A DNA stretch of 64,000 nucleotides from CAZKWG01 sp964615375 (GCA_964615375.1 CAZTOW010000002.1:62001-126000), one strand, 5' to 3'. Positions 16,638 to 25,875 are shown, counted from the stretch's first letter. Numbers and translations are program-made. Notes: a model not told the origin generated them from the sequence alone.

Positions 16638-18710
16638 CTACCAGGCGACCTCGTAGGACTCGTCGGCCGACGCGGCGTCGCCGCCCGTGACCACGGACCA
16701 GAGGCCGCTGGCCTCGCCGCCGTAGCCGCCGAGCACCGAGGCGTAGCTCTCGGTGGCCGCGCTGTACGCCCCGCCGGCGACGGTGGCCGCGTAGCCGCCG
16801 GTACGACCGCTGAACCCGCCCGAGATGGTGCTCACGCCGCCCGAGGCGAAGCCGCTCACGCCGCCCAGGATCGCGCTGTTGCTGCCGTAGGCCGTGTTGC
16901 TCTGGCCGCCGTGGACGGCGGAGTAGCTGCCCTCCGCCTCGTTCTGGCGCCCGCCGCCGATCGCGGACCAGCTCCCCTGCGCGGCGTTGCCCGCGCCCCC
17001 CAGCACGGCGCCGGAGGTGCCGGAGACGGTGTTGAGGTACCCGCCCACCGTCACGCCGTAGAGGGCGTCGACGCTGTTGGAGTACCCGCCCACCGCGACC
17101 CCCCAGGCGTAGGTCTCCACCACGTTCTCCAGCCCGCCCACCGCCACGCAGTCCGTGCAGCCCGCCTCGTTGGCGCCGCCGCCGACCACCGCCGAGCGCA
17201 GGCCCGAGGCCACGCCGCCGTCCCCGCCCAGGATGGCGCTGTCGATGCCCGTGCTCTGGCCGCCCAGCCCGCCCAGGATGGAGGACCGCCCCCCGGAGGC
17301 CGCGTTCAGGTAGCCGTTGGCGACGAAGGCCGCCTGGCCCGAGGCGGTGTTGGTGCTCCCGGTCCCGACCAGGGCGTAGCTGGCCGAGGCGATGTTGCCG
17401 TAGCCGCTCAGCACCGCGCTGAAGTCGCCGCTCGCCTGCGGCATGTTGCCGGTCAGGACCGCGCTGTAGGCGCCCGTGGCCTCCACCCCCCAGCCGGTGA
17501 GCACCGAGGCGTAGGCCCCCGTCGCCGAGACGTAGTTGCCGGTGAGCACCGTGGCGTAGGGGGCGGTGATCTCGTTGAAGGCGCCGCCCACGACGCCCGC
17601 GTAGCTGCTGTAGCTGTTGCAGGGCCCCAGCACGAGGTTGTGCGAGCCGGTCTTGGTGACGCCGTAGCCCCCGCAGCCCTCGGTCGTGACGCTCTCGTCA
17701 TAGCCGAGGATCAGGTTGCCCTTGCCCGGGGCCGTCTCGGCGTCCCAGGTGGCCCCGCTGCCGCTCTGGATGTAGACGTTGGTGCCCGAGAACACGACGT
17801 TGCCGTCCGGGTCCACGCTCAGGTAGCGCAGCAGATCGCCCAGGTCGGGCAGGTCGATGACGCTGAGGCTGTCGTCCAGGCCGCTCAGCTCGCCGTTCAG
17901 CAGGCTCAGGTCGGCGCTCACGGTGCTGAGCGAGACCGAGAGCTCGGAGACCTGCTCCCAGAGGGCCGAGACCTCTCCGCTCAGCGCGCTCAGGCTGGCC
18001 CCGAGATCGTCCACCAGCCACTCGACATCATCCAGTCGGCCCTCCAGGCTCGAGAGATCCGTCACCGCCGCCGCGATCTCAGCGCCCATCGTGTCCACCT
18101 CCGCCTCGACGGCGCTGAGCTGGCTGAGCCCGCTGGAGAGCGTGCTGGCGGCGATCCCACCCAACGCGGACTCGCTCTCGACGCTCACCGTGGCGGAGCT
18201 CCCCCCGGCGCCGGTGGCGAACTTCGCGCTCACGGAGTTGGACTTGCCGCCCGCCGCGAGGCTCTGCTGGCCGCTGGCCTTGTTGCCCTGTCCGCCCACC
18301 GCCGTCGCGCCCGACGCGCTGGCGGTGTTGTTCTTCCCGCCGACCAGCGCGGCGTAGGCGCCGGTGGCCTTGCCCCCGGTCCCGCCCAGGACCGCCGCGT
18401 AATTGGCCTTCACCGCGTTGTCGTAGCCGGTGACGACAGAGGCGCTGGCGCTGTATTCGTGCAGGTCGCCGACGACGAGGTTGTGCGATCCGCCGCGGGA
18501 CTCCGCGCCGTCCGATCCGTTGTACCCGAGGATCAGGTTGCCCACGCCGTTGGCGGTGGTCGTGCTGCCGGACCCGTTGACGACGCTGACGTTGCAGCCG
18601 GAGATGACCAGCGAGGTGCCGTCGGCGGTGAGCGAGCAGCCGCTCGCGTTGCTGTAGATGGTGTCGGCGGCGAGGGCGGGCTGGAGCGCGAGGACCAGGA
18701 GCACGGACAT
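16638..18710 (-). CDS. Secreted YadA-head-like repeat protein with central coiled coil
   Basis: A 690-residue protein with a clear signal peptide ending Ala-Leu-Ala-Ala (~residue 15). Residues ~50-185 and ~330-690 consist of many 14-16-residue units of the type Ala-Val-Leu-Gly-Gly-x-x-Asn-x-Ala-x-Gly-x-Tyr-Ser, like the left-handed beta-roll head of trimeric autotransporter adhesins. Between them (~190-290) is a Leu/Ser/Asp-rich heptad region likely to form a trimeric coiled coil. Two Gly-Asn-Leu-Ile-Leu-Gly-Tyr motifs mark the beginnings of the two head blocks, so the protein looks like an internal duplication. No YadA membrane anchor is present at the C-terminus. A strong GGAGG precedes the ATG. 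Likely an extracellular fibre or adhesin. Confidence 0.7.
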   Translation of the reverse strand: MSVLLVLALQPALAADTIYSNASGCSLTADGTSLVISGCNVSVVNGSGSTTTANGVGNLILGYNGSDGAESRGGSHNLVVGDLHEYSASASVVTGYDNAVKANYAAVLGGTGGKATGAYAALVGGKNNTASASGATAVGGQGNKASGQQSLAAGGKSNSVSAKFATGAGGSSATVSVESESALGGIAASTLSSGLSQLSAVEAEVDTMGAEIAAAVTDLSSLEGRLDDVEWLVDDLGASLSALSGEVSALWEQVSELSVSLSTVSADLSLLNGELSGLDDSLSVIDLPDLGDLLRYLSVDPDGNVVFSGTNVYIQSGSGATWDAETAPGKGNLILGYDESVTTEGCGGYGVTKTGSHNLVLGPCNSYSSYAGVVGGAFNEITAPYATVLTGNYVSATGAYASVLTGWGVEATGAYSAVLTGNMPQASGDFSAVLSGYGNIASASYALVGTGSTNTASGQAAFVANGYLNAASGGRSSILGGLGGQSTGIDSAILGGDGGVASGLRSAVVGGGANEAGCTDCVAVGGLENVVETYAWGVAVGGYSNSVDALYGVTVGGYLNTVSGTSGAVLGGAGNAAQGSWSAIGGGRQNEAEGSYSAVHGGQSNTAYGSNSAILGGVSGFASGGVSTISGGFSGRTGGYAATVAGGAYSAATESYASVLGGYGGEASGLWSVVTGGDAASADESYEVAW

Positions 18711-18818
18711 GGAGCCTCCAACGCCCGGGTCTCGGGCGCGTCAGTTCGTGGTGGAGCGTGCAGACAAGCTATCGCTCCCCACACGACGCGCCGTTCACAG
18801 GTCGTATACAACCGGGCC

Positions 18819-19655
18819 CTACAGGCGCCGCGCGAGGGCCTCCGCCAGGCGCTCGGGGGCCGCGGGGTCCACCCGCAGGAAGAGCTCCGGCTCGATGAGC
18901 TCGGCCTCCACCAGCAGCGGGCCCTCCGCGCCGCGCACCAGGTCGATGCGCGCGTAGAGCAGGGGCTCACCGATGGCCTCGAGCACGGCCAGCCCGTGGT
19001 CTACCAGCTCCGCGGGCGCGCGCTCGGCCAGGATCTCGCCGCCGTGCTTCTCCTGCACGCGGAAGTCGCCGGGCTTCGGCCGCTTCAACAGGGCGTGGGA
19101 GAACGCGCCGTCGAAGTAGATCAGCGACCACTCCCCCCGCACGATCTCCGGCACGAAGGGCTGGAGCAGCATGTCCTCGCCCAGGGCCGCCACGCGCGCG
19201 CCGAGCTCGGCGGCCCGGGCGCGCTGGACTCGGAAGGTGCCACGGGCACCGGCGCTGACGACCGGCTTGACCACGCAATCCGCCCAGCCCCGCGCGTCCA
19301 TCGCCGCCCCCAGGTCCTCGCCCGGCGCCAGCCGCGCCGTGGGGATGCCCCGGACCCCGCGGGCCTCCAGCTCCTGCAGGTAGGTCTTGCGCGCGTTCCA
19401 CAGCAGGACGGGGACCGGGTTCCAGACGGGCACCGGCAGCGCACGGAGCCAGGCCTGGAAGGCCGGGAAGCGCTCGGTGTAGTCCCAGGTGTTGCGCGGG
19501 ATCACCGCGGCGAATTCGGACCAGTCCACGCGCGCGTCGCTCCAGCGTGCGCGCGCGACCTCGATCCCGCGCCGCGAGAGCGGCTCCAGCGCGAGATCGT
19601 CGTCGGCGATGCCGTCCGGGTGCAGGTCACAGGTGGCGAAGGCGACGCGGATCAT
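18819..19655 (-). CDS. ATP-grasp domain protein
   Basis: A 278-residue cytoplasmic protein of the ATP-grasp type (prokaryotic glutathione synthetase/RimK-like C-terminal half). Visible features are Val-Val-Lys-Pro-Val-Val-Ser-Ala-Gly-Ala-Arg-Gly-Thr (ATP-binding lysine and loop, near 145), the Leu-Leu-Gln-Pro-Phe-Val-Pro-Glu-Ile segment, and the metal-binding Arg-Ile-Asp-Leu-Val ... Val-Glu-Ala-Glu-Leu-Ile-Glu-Pro-Glu-Leu near the end. These enzymes join a carboxylate to an amine or thiol using ATP. The substrate is not known. The ATG at 19655 is chosen for its family-like N-terminus (Met-Ile-Arg-Val-Ala-Phe-Ala-Thr). It is divergent from the DinB gene with a 46-base gap. Confidence 0.78.
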   Translation of the reverse strand: MIRVAFATCDLHPDGIADDDLALEPLSRRGIEVARARWSDARVDWSEFAAVIPRNTWDYTERFPAFQAWLRALPVPVWNPVPVLLWNARKTYLQELEARGVRGIPTARLAPGEDLGAAMDARGWADCVVKPVVSAGARGTFRVQRARAAELGARVAALGEDMLLQPFVPEIVRGEWSLIYFDGAFSHALLKRPKPGDFRVQEKHGGEILAERAPAELVDHGLAVLEAIGEPLLYARIDLVRGAEGPLLVEAELIEPELFLRVDPAAPERLAEALARRL

Positions 19656-19701
19656 CGGGGCACCGGAGGCGGAGGGGGAGGCGCGGGTGATAGGAGCCCT
19701 C

Positions 19702-20316
19702 ATGCCTAGCACGCTCCAGCACCACTTCAAGACCATGGCGGTGAACAACGCCTGGGCCAACCTGCGCCTGCTACGCGCCTGCGCGCTGCTCTCCGACGAG
19801 GACTTCCGCGCCCCGCGGACCAGCTTCTTCCCCTCCCTCGTGGCCACGCTCAACCACAACCTGACGGTGGACTGGTACTACGTGGACGCACTCGAGCGCG
19901 CCGTGTACGGCCAGCCGCCCAACACCGAGGCCCGCCGATTCTTCGAGCCCGAGCAGCCCTATGATCGCTGCGCGCCGCTGCTGGAGGCCCAGCGCGAGGT
20001 CGACCGCCGGCTGGTCGCGCTGTGCGTGGCCCTCCGCGAGGAGGACCTGGAGCGCCCCGTGCCCATTCAGCGAAGGGATGGCCTCAAGAGCGAGACCGCC
20101 AGCCGCATGCTCGCCCACCTCTTCCAGCACCAGATCCACCACCGCGGGCAGGTCCACGCCATGCTCGCTGGGACCGCGGTGGCGCCCCCGCAGCTGGACG
20201 AGTTCTTCTGCGCGGGTGAGGCCCACCTGCGGGCGGCGGAGCTGGCGGAGCTGGGGTACATGGAGGAGTGGATCTGGGGCGAGGCGTCCGAAGGCGCTCA
20301 GCGCGTCACGGTGTAG
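19702..20316 (+). CDS. DinB family putative metal-dependent protein
   Basis: A 204-residue four-helix protein of the DinB/YfiT superfamily. The three metal-binding histidines are visible: His near residue 50 in Leu-Asn-His-Asn-Leu, and two in the Leu-Phe-Gln-His-Gln-Ile-His-His-Arg-Gly-Gln segment near 140. Family members include bacillithiol/mycothiol-type thiol transferases and many uncharacterised proteins, so the activity is open. A TAGGAG ribosome site lies before ATG 19702. Its last 19 bases overlap the end of the convergent MopE-like gene. Confidence 0.82.
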   Translation: MPSTLQHHFKTMAVNNAWANLRLLRACALLSDEDFRAPRTSFFPSLVATLNHNLTVDWYYVDALERAVYGQPPNTEARRFFEPEQPYDRCAPLLEAQREVDRRLVALCVALREEDLERPVPIQRRDGLKSETASRMLAHLFQHQIHHRGQVHAMLAGTAVAPPQLDEFFCAGEAHLRAAELAELGYMEEWIWGEASEGAQRVTV

Positions 20317-21257
20317 GTCGCCCCAGTCAGGAGGGCGTCCACCTGCCAGGTGGCGCGGCTCCCCTCCACGCCGTAGGTGTCGTAGCCCGTGCGCGACGCA
20401 TCACCCGTGTACCAGACCCCTCCCGCCGCGGTGGTCCAGGCCCAGGGCTCCTGCATCCCGAGCTCCTGGGGGAGGAACCACGAGCTCCGGGCCGGACAAC
20501 CCTCGGAGACCTCGAAGCTGTCGCGCTCGAGCGAGGCCAAGGAGCTGCTGACGGTGACCACACCGACCTCCACACAGCTCGCCGAATAGAACTCCCAGTC
20601 GGGGAAGTGCACCACCCTGTGGGTGTGATGGAGCGCGGCGTGGCCGAGGGTCCAGGTGCAGGTCTGCGCCCCCGAGCCCCAGTCGATGCGCACCGTGCCG
20701 CTGAGATCCCGGGGAGTCGCCGTGACCTCCTCGCGGGCGCCGTAGGGGTAGCCGTACTCGCGGTCGCACCCGTCGCTTCCGGGGAAGGTGGCGTCTACAC
20801 CCCCGTCGGCCGAGCGCCTGTGCTCCGCGGTCAGGCTACCCCCCAGCACCCGGGAGCGCGCCGTGATCACGCACCCGCCCAGGCCCCAGCAGTCCTCGTC
20901 CGCGCAGTCCACCCAGCCGTCACCGTCATCGTCCGCGCCGTCCGAGCAGGCCAGCTCCCCGCAGTCCTCGCTCTCCCAGCATGCCTCGTCCTCACAGTCC
21001 AGGAGCGCGTCACAGTCGTTGTCGACGCCGTCCGCGCAGTCCTCCGCCGCCCCAGGAGCGCTGGCCGGGTCCGCGTCGTCGCAGTCCCCCTCTTCGACCG
21101 TGACGCCGTCGCCGTCCCCGTCGAGTTCGTCTGCGGGGCTCCCCGTCTCGCCAGAGTGGGTCGGGTCCGGCGTCGAGTGTTTGGTGCCTGAGCCAGGACA
21201 CGCCGTGAGCGTGAACGCGAAGAAGAGTTGGAGCAGCACGATCACCCCCGAGTTCAT
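20298..21257 (-). CDS. MopE-like lipoprotein, second paralogue
   Basis: A 319-residue lipoprotein. The signal segment ends in Leu-Thr-Ala-Cys (lipobox, Cys20). A Thr/Ser/Gly/Asp linker follows, then MopE-type units such as Glu-Gly-Asp-Cys-Asp-Asp-Ala-Asp and Asp-Asn-Asp-Cys-Asp-Ala-Leu-Leu-Asp-Cys-Glu-Asp. The C-terminal ~180 residues are a beta-rich domain with a Trp-Phe-Leu-Pro segment. The plan is the same as the protein at 10173-11414, and the C-terminal domains may also be related. Function unknown; expected on the outer surface. Confidence 0.7.
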   Translation of the reverse strand: MNSGVIVLLQLFFAFTLTACPGSGTKHSTPDPTHSGETGSPADELDGDGDGVTVEEGDCDDADPASAPGAAEDCADGVDNDCDALLDCEDEACWESEDCGELACSDGADDDGDGWVDCADEDCWGLGGCVITARSRVLGGSLTAEHRRSADGGVDATFPGSDGCDREYGYPYGAREEVTATPRDLSGTVRIDWGSGAQTCTWTLGHAALHHTHRVVHFPDWEFYSASCVEVGVVTVSSSLASLERDSFEVSEGCPARSSWFLPQELGMQEPWAWTTAAGGVWYTGDASRTGYDTYGVEGSRATWQVDALLTGATYTVTR

Positions 21258-21331
21258 GCTGCCCCTTCACGTATTGCGCGAGCTGGCCCCCGTCGAAGGC
21301 GGCCACAGGTCCGACCAACGCGACCGGGCGC

Positions 21332-22516
21332 TCAGCCCAGCTGCCCCGCCAGCCAGGCCCGCTCCCGCTCCAGCCGTCGCCCTCTCAGCGCAGCGCGCTC
21401 CGCCATGGGGAGTCGACCCGGGACCTCGGAGCCGTCCTCTACAACCGGGAGTTGTAGCGCGAGGCCCCCGCGCAGCGCGTCCCGCACGGGGGCGCCGCCC
21501 TCCTGGAGCGCCCAGGCCACCAGCCGGCGGCCCAGCTCGGCGTGGCGGCGCTCGTCGGCCGCGATCCGGGCGAAGTGGGCGGCGATCGCGGCGTCCTCCG
21601 ACGAGGACACCTCCGCCTCGTCGGCGGCGCTCCCCTCCCCCACCACGCCGTCCACGAAGCTCTCCAGCGCGAGCCGGCACAGGGCGCGCTCCCGGTCGCC
21701 CGCGACGCGCGCGGGGGGCGCGGGCACGTCCACGCGCAGCGGCCCACCGGTCACGCGACCGTGCTGCCCCGCGGCCATCGCGGCGTGGAGCACCTCGTCG
21801 TCGGCGGCGTCCAGGGCCTCGTCGATGAGGGCCTCGGGCGCCCCGAGGGCCGCGAGATCCAGCGCCAGCGCCAGGAAGGCCGAGACCGAGGCCGCCTCCA
21901 TGCGCGCGTCATCGGCCCAGGCCTTCGCCGGCGCGCCCTGCCCGTGCGCGACGCAGCCCTCCACGACCCGACCGTCGGCCCCGCGCACGGGTCGCCCGGT
22001 GTACCAGCAGAGCTCGGAGTGATGCAGAAAGCCGGGGACCTGCACGCCCAACCCGGCCGCCAGGGGCTCGCCCATGCCCGGCTGGGTCTGGACCAGGAGG
22101 TTGGCATAGGGCGCCGAGAGGGAGAGCGCGCCGTGGACGCCGGTCGTGCCCTCCCCCAGCGGGATGGCCACCCCCGCCTCAGCCTGGAAGCCCTCCAGGG
22201 CCATGCTCTCGGTGAACGGATCGATCCCGCCCATCCCCGCCACCACCAGGCGCGGGTGCCCGAGATCGCGCAGCCCGAAGCGGACCACCGGGCCCACGCC
22301 CACGGTGGAGCTGCTGAAATTGGGGCAGGTGTCGTGCCCTCTCAGCAGGAAGAGCTGGCTGGCGACCAGCCCCCAGGACAGGCCGGGCTCCGGCCCGAAG
22401 ACCCAGGTGGCGTAGGCGCCGACGCTCAGGGAGCGGTCCACCTCCTCGGCGCTCGCCGGGGCGAGCCCACACAGGACCGACAACGCCGAGACGCGGGCGA
22501 TCTGGGTCGGGTTCAT
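21332..22516 (-). CDS. Exported protein with C-terminal ferritin-like domain
   Basis: A 394-residue protein with an Ala-Ser-Ala signal-peptide end near residue 23. Residues ~25-190 look like beta-strands of an outer-membrane or secreted domain. Residues ~200-340 are helical, with a ferritin-like pattern: Arg-Met-Glu-Ala-Ala-Ser-Val...Asp-Asp-Glu-Val-Leu-His, then Phe-Ala-Arg-Ile-Ala-Ala-Asp-Glu-Arg-Arg-His-Ala-Glu-Leu. The ExxH spacing suits a di-iron site. It begins 13 bases after pncA with a GGAGG site, so it is probably the last gene of the NAD operon. What an exported ferritin-like protein does there is unclear; co-transcription may be incidental. Confidence 0.6.
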   Translation of the reverse strand: MNPTQIARVSALSVLCGLAPASAEEVDRSLSVGAYATWVFGPEPGLSWGLVASQLFLLRGHDTCPNFSSSTVGVGPVVRFGLRDLGHPRLVVAGMGGIDPFTESMALEGFQAEAGVAIPLGEGTTGVHGALSLSAPYANLLVQTQPGMGEPLAAGLGVQVPGFLHHSELCWYTGRPVRGADGRVVEGCVAHGQGAPAKAWADDARMEAASVSAFLALALDLAALGAPEALIDEALDAADDEVLHAAMAAGQHGRVTGGPLRVDVPAPPARVAGDRERALCRLALESFVDGVVGEGSAADEAEVSSSEDAAIAAHFARIAADERRHAELGRRLVAWALQEGGAPVRDALRGGLALQLPVVEDGSEVPGRLPMAERAALRGRRLERERAWLAGQLG

Positions 22517-22529
22517 GTCTCCTCCACCC

Positions 22530-23159
22530 TCACGATAGCACCGCGATCTCCCGCCCGCTCCTCACCATCGCGCCCGCCTGCCGCAGGCTCTCCAGGGCCC
22601 GCGCGCCGTCGCCGGGCCGCATCTCCACCGCCCGGCAGCCGTCCTCCAACACGGTGACGTGGAAGCCGAGCGTGAGCGCGTCCCGGGCGGTGGCGGCCAC
22701 GCAGTAGTCGGTGGCCAGCCCGAGGATGAACAGATCCGTGACGCCCTCGGCCCGCAGCCACTCGCCGAGCCCGGTGGAGCTGCGGTGGTCGTTGTCGTAG
22801 AAGCCAGAGTAGCTGTCGATGCGCGGGTCGGTGCCCTTGGGGAAGACGCGGTCGACGCGCGCCGTGTTCAACCCTGAGGCGAAGTCCGCGCCCGGCGTGC
22901 CCGCCACGCAGTGATCGGGCCAGAGCACCTGGGGCTGGCCGGAGAGCTCGCCCAGCTCGAAGGGGTGGCGGCCGGGGTGGGCGGAGGCGAAGCTGCCGTG
23001 CCCGGCGGGGTGCAGGTCCTGTGTGGCGACGATCCGGTCCCAGCGCTGCCCGGCCATCAGGGCGTTGGCCACGGGCACCACCGCGTCCCCCTCGGGCACG
23101 GCCAGGGCCCCGCCCGGCAGGAAGTCGTTCTGGATGTCCACGAGGACGAGGGCGCGCAT
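22530..23159 (-). CDS. pncA: Nicotinamidase
   Basis: A 209-residue enzyme that converts nicotinamide to nicotinate in NAD salvage. The catalytic triad is Asp8 (Leu-Val-Asp-Ile-Gln-Asn-Asp-Phe), Lys108 (Phe-Pro-Lys-Gly-Thr-Asp) and the nucleophile Cys153 (Ala-Thr-Asp-Tyr-Cys-Val). Metal-binding Asp48 and His50 lie in Gln-Asp-Leu-His-Pro. Length is normal. AGGAG precedes the ATG. It lies 17 bases after the Nudix regulator gene in the same operon, and its product feeds pncB. Confidence 0.95.
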   Translation of the reverse strand: MRALVLVDIQNDFLPGGALAVPEGDAVVPVANALMAGQRWDRIVATQDLHPAGHGSFASAHPGRHPFELGELSGQPQVLWPDHCVAGTPGADFASGLNTARVDRVFPKGTDPRIDSYSGFYDNDHRSSTGLGEWLRAEGVTDLFILGLATDYCVAATARDALTLGFHVTVLEDGCRAVEMRPGDGARALESLRQAGAMVRSGREIAVLS

Positions 23160-23176
23160 GGCGTTCTCCTGGCCGC

Positions 23177-23872
23177 TCAGAGCTCGAAGTCTCCGCTCTG
23201 CAGCAGCTCGTTCTTGCGCCGCTCGTCCACCCGGTAGAGCCGCGCGGCGCGGTGCGGCACCCCCGCCTCCAGCTCGTCCAGCTCGATGAGCAGGCCGTAG
23301 CCGAGGATCTTCTTACGGAAATTGCGCTTGTCCAGCGTCTGGCCCAGGATGATCTCGCAGACCCGCTGCAGCGCGCGCAGGGTGAAGCGCTCGGGCAGGA
23401 GGTGGAAGACCAGGGGCTGCCACTTGATCTTCGCCCGCAGGCGGCTGAGCGCGCGGGCGAGGATCTCGTCGTGGTCGAAGGCCAGCTCTCGGGCCTCGTC
23501 CACCGGCATCCAGCGCGCGTCGGAGGCGTCGGAGCCAGCCACGGGGGCGTCGTTCCCCGGCACCAGCGCCATGTGGGCCACGGAGATCACGCGCCCGCGG
23601 GGGTCGCGGTCGGGGCGGCTCATGGTGTAGAGCTGCTCGAGGTAGAAGCCCGAGAGGCCCGTCTCCTCCAGCAGCTCGCGCGCGGCGGCCTGCTCTACGG
23701 TCTCGTCCTCCTCCACGAAGCCGCCGGGCAGAGCCCAGCGCCCCTCGCAAGGAGGGCTGGCCCGGCGGATGAGCAGCAGCTCCAGGCGCTCCTCGCGGAC
23801 GCGAAAGATGACGCAGTCCACGGTCAGCGCCGGGCGCGGATAGTCGTAGGTGTAGCTTCCCTTCCCGCTCAT
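23177..23872 (-). CDS. nrtR: Nudix-domain regulator of NAD metabolism (NrtR-like)
   Basis: A 231-residue protein with a Nudix domain (residues ~15-145) and a C-terminal winged-helix-like domain (~155-231), the NrtR plan. The Nudix box is complete at 51-73 (Gly51, Glu57, Arg65-Glu66, Glu69-Glu70, Gly72), so ADP-ribose hydrolysis may still occur; many NrtR proteins use the domain only to sense ADP-ribose. NrtR proteins repress NAD genes, and this one is embedded between nadE and pncA. Its ATG overlaps the nadE stop (ATGA). The alternative is a plain ADP-ribose pyrophosphatase, but the C-terminal domain favours a regulator. Confidence 0.85.
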   Translation of the reverse strand: MSGKGSYTYDYPRPALTVDCVIFRVREERLELLLIRRASPPCEGRWALPGGFVEEDETVEQAAARELLEETGLSGFYLEQLYTMSRPDRDPRGRVISVAHMALVPGNDAPVAGSDASDARWMPVDEARELAFDHDEILARALSRLRAKIKWQPLVFHLLPERFTLRALQRVCEIILGQTLDKRNFRKKILGYGLLIELDELEAGVPHRAARLYRVDERRKNELLQSGDFEL

Positions 23873-25875
23873 GCGCTGCGCTCCTCGGCGAGCCCGGCCA
23901 CCCGCGCGCGCAGGGCGGCGAGCTCCCGGGCGAAGCCGCCGCTCAGGATGGGCCAGCGGCACCAGGTCCGCGGGTCCAGGTTGGCGTCGTCCAGGTGGAA
24001 GCTGGGGGCGTAACGCTCGCGCTTCCACTGGTTTCGGCTCCACAGGACGAAGAAGCGCTCCACCCACAGCCCGAGCTGGGCCGGCGTGTGCTGGGGGAAG
24101 CGGGCGCGCATGATCTCCCAGACCTCCACGGGGCCGCGCTTGTCCCGGATGGCCGCGCGCTCGACCGCGTCCAACAGGTCGTAAGGCATGAGATCGTCCT
24201 CGTCCGTCTGTTTGGACGCCGCAGGACGCAGCTCGGCGGTGGGGGCCTGGCGGTTGACGGCGCCCAGCGCGGGGATGGGGGCGAGGCCGACCGGGCCCTG
24301 CTCCTCCAGCCAGCGGAGCCAGCGGCGCAGGAAGTTCTTGTCGATCCCGGCGATGGGCGAGAGCCCGCCCGAGGTGTCGCCGTCCATGGTGGCGTAGCCG
24401 ACCGCGGCCTCCGATCGGTTGCTGGTCGAGAGCAGCAGCGCGCCGCGCACGTTGGCGATCATCCACACGCTGGGGCTGCGCACGCGGGCCTGGATGTTCT
24501 GGCGGGCGATGTCGTCCTGGGCCCAGGAGAGGGGGCGGCCGATGACCTGCTCACAGCGGGACTCGTAGGCGGCGACGAGCTCGTCGATGTCGATGACGGC
24601 GAAGACGGCGCCCACGGCCTCGGCCACGGCGCGGGCGGCGGTTAGGGTGACGTCGCCGCTGTTGCGCGTGGCCTGGTAGACGGTGGTGAGCAGGCGCTCC
24701 ACCAGGGCGCGCGGGTCGGAGGCGCCGCTCAACTCCCGCATGTAGTCGAGCCGAGAAACGAATCCATCTAGCCCAAGCTCCGCGCAGCCGAAGCCGACCA
24801 TCAGGGCCACGAGGCAGGCGCAGGCCGCGGAGTCCGCTCCGCCGGAGAGCGAGACGACGAAGCCGCGCGAGCGCGACTTGCGCATGTAGTCGAAGAGGCC
24901 CAGCGCGACGGCGCGGGCGAACTCCTCCTCCTTGGTGTGGGGCGAGCGCTCGAAGCCCAGTAGGGCGGGGCCGGGGAGCTCCAGCGGGGCCTCGGGCAGG
25001 GGGCGCTCGACGCGCACGCGGCCGGGGTCGGGGGCCACGGAGGGGCGATAGCTGGAGAGCCAGGCCCGGCGCGTGCGGGTCAGGTCCACGTCCACCACGG
25101 CGCGCACGAGCTGGTGCTCGGCGAAGGAGAAGCGCGGCCCCTGGGCCAGCACCCCGCCGGCCGAGGCGATCATCAGGTCGCCGTCGTAGATGGCGCGCCC
25201 CGCCTCGTTGCCCAGCAGGTTGGCGTAGACGTAGCTGACGCCGAAGGCCCGCGCGCCCTCCAGCACGAGGCGCTGGCGGACCTCGTGCTTGCCGAAGGCG
25301 AAGTGGCTGGCGCTGGGGTTCAGGATGATGTCCACGCCGCGCACCGCCAGGCTGGCCCCGGGGCGCTCGGCCACCCAGGCGTCCTCGCAGATCTCGAAGC
25401 CCACGATGACGCCGTCGAGCTCGAAGACCAGGTCGCCGATGGGCACCTCGGCCGAGAGCACGCGCACGGTGGAGACCACGCCCGCCGGCCAGGGCTTGAA
25501 CCAGCGGGGCTCGTAGTGGATGCCGTCCCCCGCCAGCTTCTGCTTGGGGACGAAGCCGAGGATCCGGCCGTCGGAGACCAGGCACACGACGTTGAAGACC
25601 GCCCCGCCCACGAACAGCGGGAGGCCCAGGCTCACCACCAGGCCGCGCGTGTCGGGCAGGAGCTCGGCCAGCACCTGGAGCGCCGTCTCCTGCACCGCGG
25701 GCGAGAGGAAGGCGTCCTCGCAGCCGTAGCCGGTGAGGCAGAGCTCGGGCAGGCAGAGCAGGCCCACCCCGGCGGCGCGGGCCTCGTCCAGGATCTCCCG
25801 GATGCGGCGGGTGTTGCCCTCCCAGTCCAGCGGGGTCTGGTTCAGGGCGGCGGCGGCGACGTGGACGCGCTTCAT
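23869..25875 (-). CDS. nadE: Glutamine-dependent NAD+ synthetase
   Basis: A 668-residue two-domain enzyme. The N-terminal nitrilase-type glutaminase (~1-280) has its catalytic triad Glu44, Lys113 (Pro-Lys-Gln-Lys-Leu) and Cys163 (Glu-Ile-Cys-Glu-Asp-Ala-Trp). The C-terminal synthetase has the PP-loop Ser-Leu-Ser-Gly-Gly-Ala-Asp-Ser-Ala (342-350). Ammonia from glutamine amidates nicotinate adenine dinucleotide to NAD+. The ATG at 25875 overlaps the pncB stop (ATGA) and gives the standard N-terminus; the frame stays open far upstream but only as antisense-like sequence inside pncB. Confidence 0.96.
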   Translation of the reverse strand: MKRVHVAAAALNQTPLDWEGNTRRIREILDEARAAGVGLLCLPELCLTGYGCEDAFLSPAVQETALQVLAELLPDTRGLVVSLGLPLFVGGAVFNVVCLVSDGRILGFVPKQKLAGDGIHYEPRWFKPWPAGVVSTVRVLSAEVPIGDLVFELDGVIVGFEICEDAWVAERPGASLAVRGVDIILNPSASHFAFGKHEVRQRLVLEGARAFGVSYVYANLLGNEAGRAIYDGDLMIASAGGVLAQGPRFSFAEHQLVRAVVDVDLTRTRRAWLSSYRPSVAPDPGRVRVERPLPEAPLELPGPALLGFERSPHTKEEEFARAVALGLFDYMRKSRSRGFVVSLSGGADSAACACLVALMVGFGCAELGLDGFVSRLDYMRELSGASDPRALVERLLTTVYQATRNSGDVTLTAARAVAEAVGAVFAVIDIDELVAAYESRCEQVIGRPLSWAQDDIARQNIQARVRSPSVWMIANVRGALLLSTSNRSEAAVGYATMDGDTSGGLSPIAGIDKNFLRRWLRWLEEQGPVGLAPIPALGAVNRQAPTAELRPAASKQTDEDDLMPYDLLDAVERAAIRDKRGPVEVWEIMRARFPQHTPAQLGLWVERFFVLWSRNQWKRERYAPSFHLDDANLDPRTWCRWPILSGGFARELAALRARVAGLAEERSA

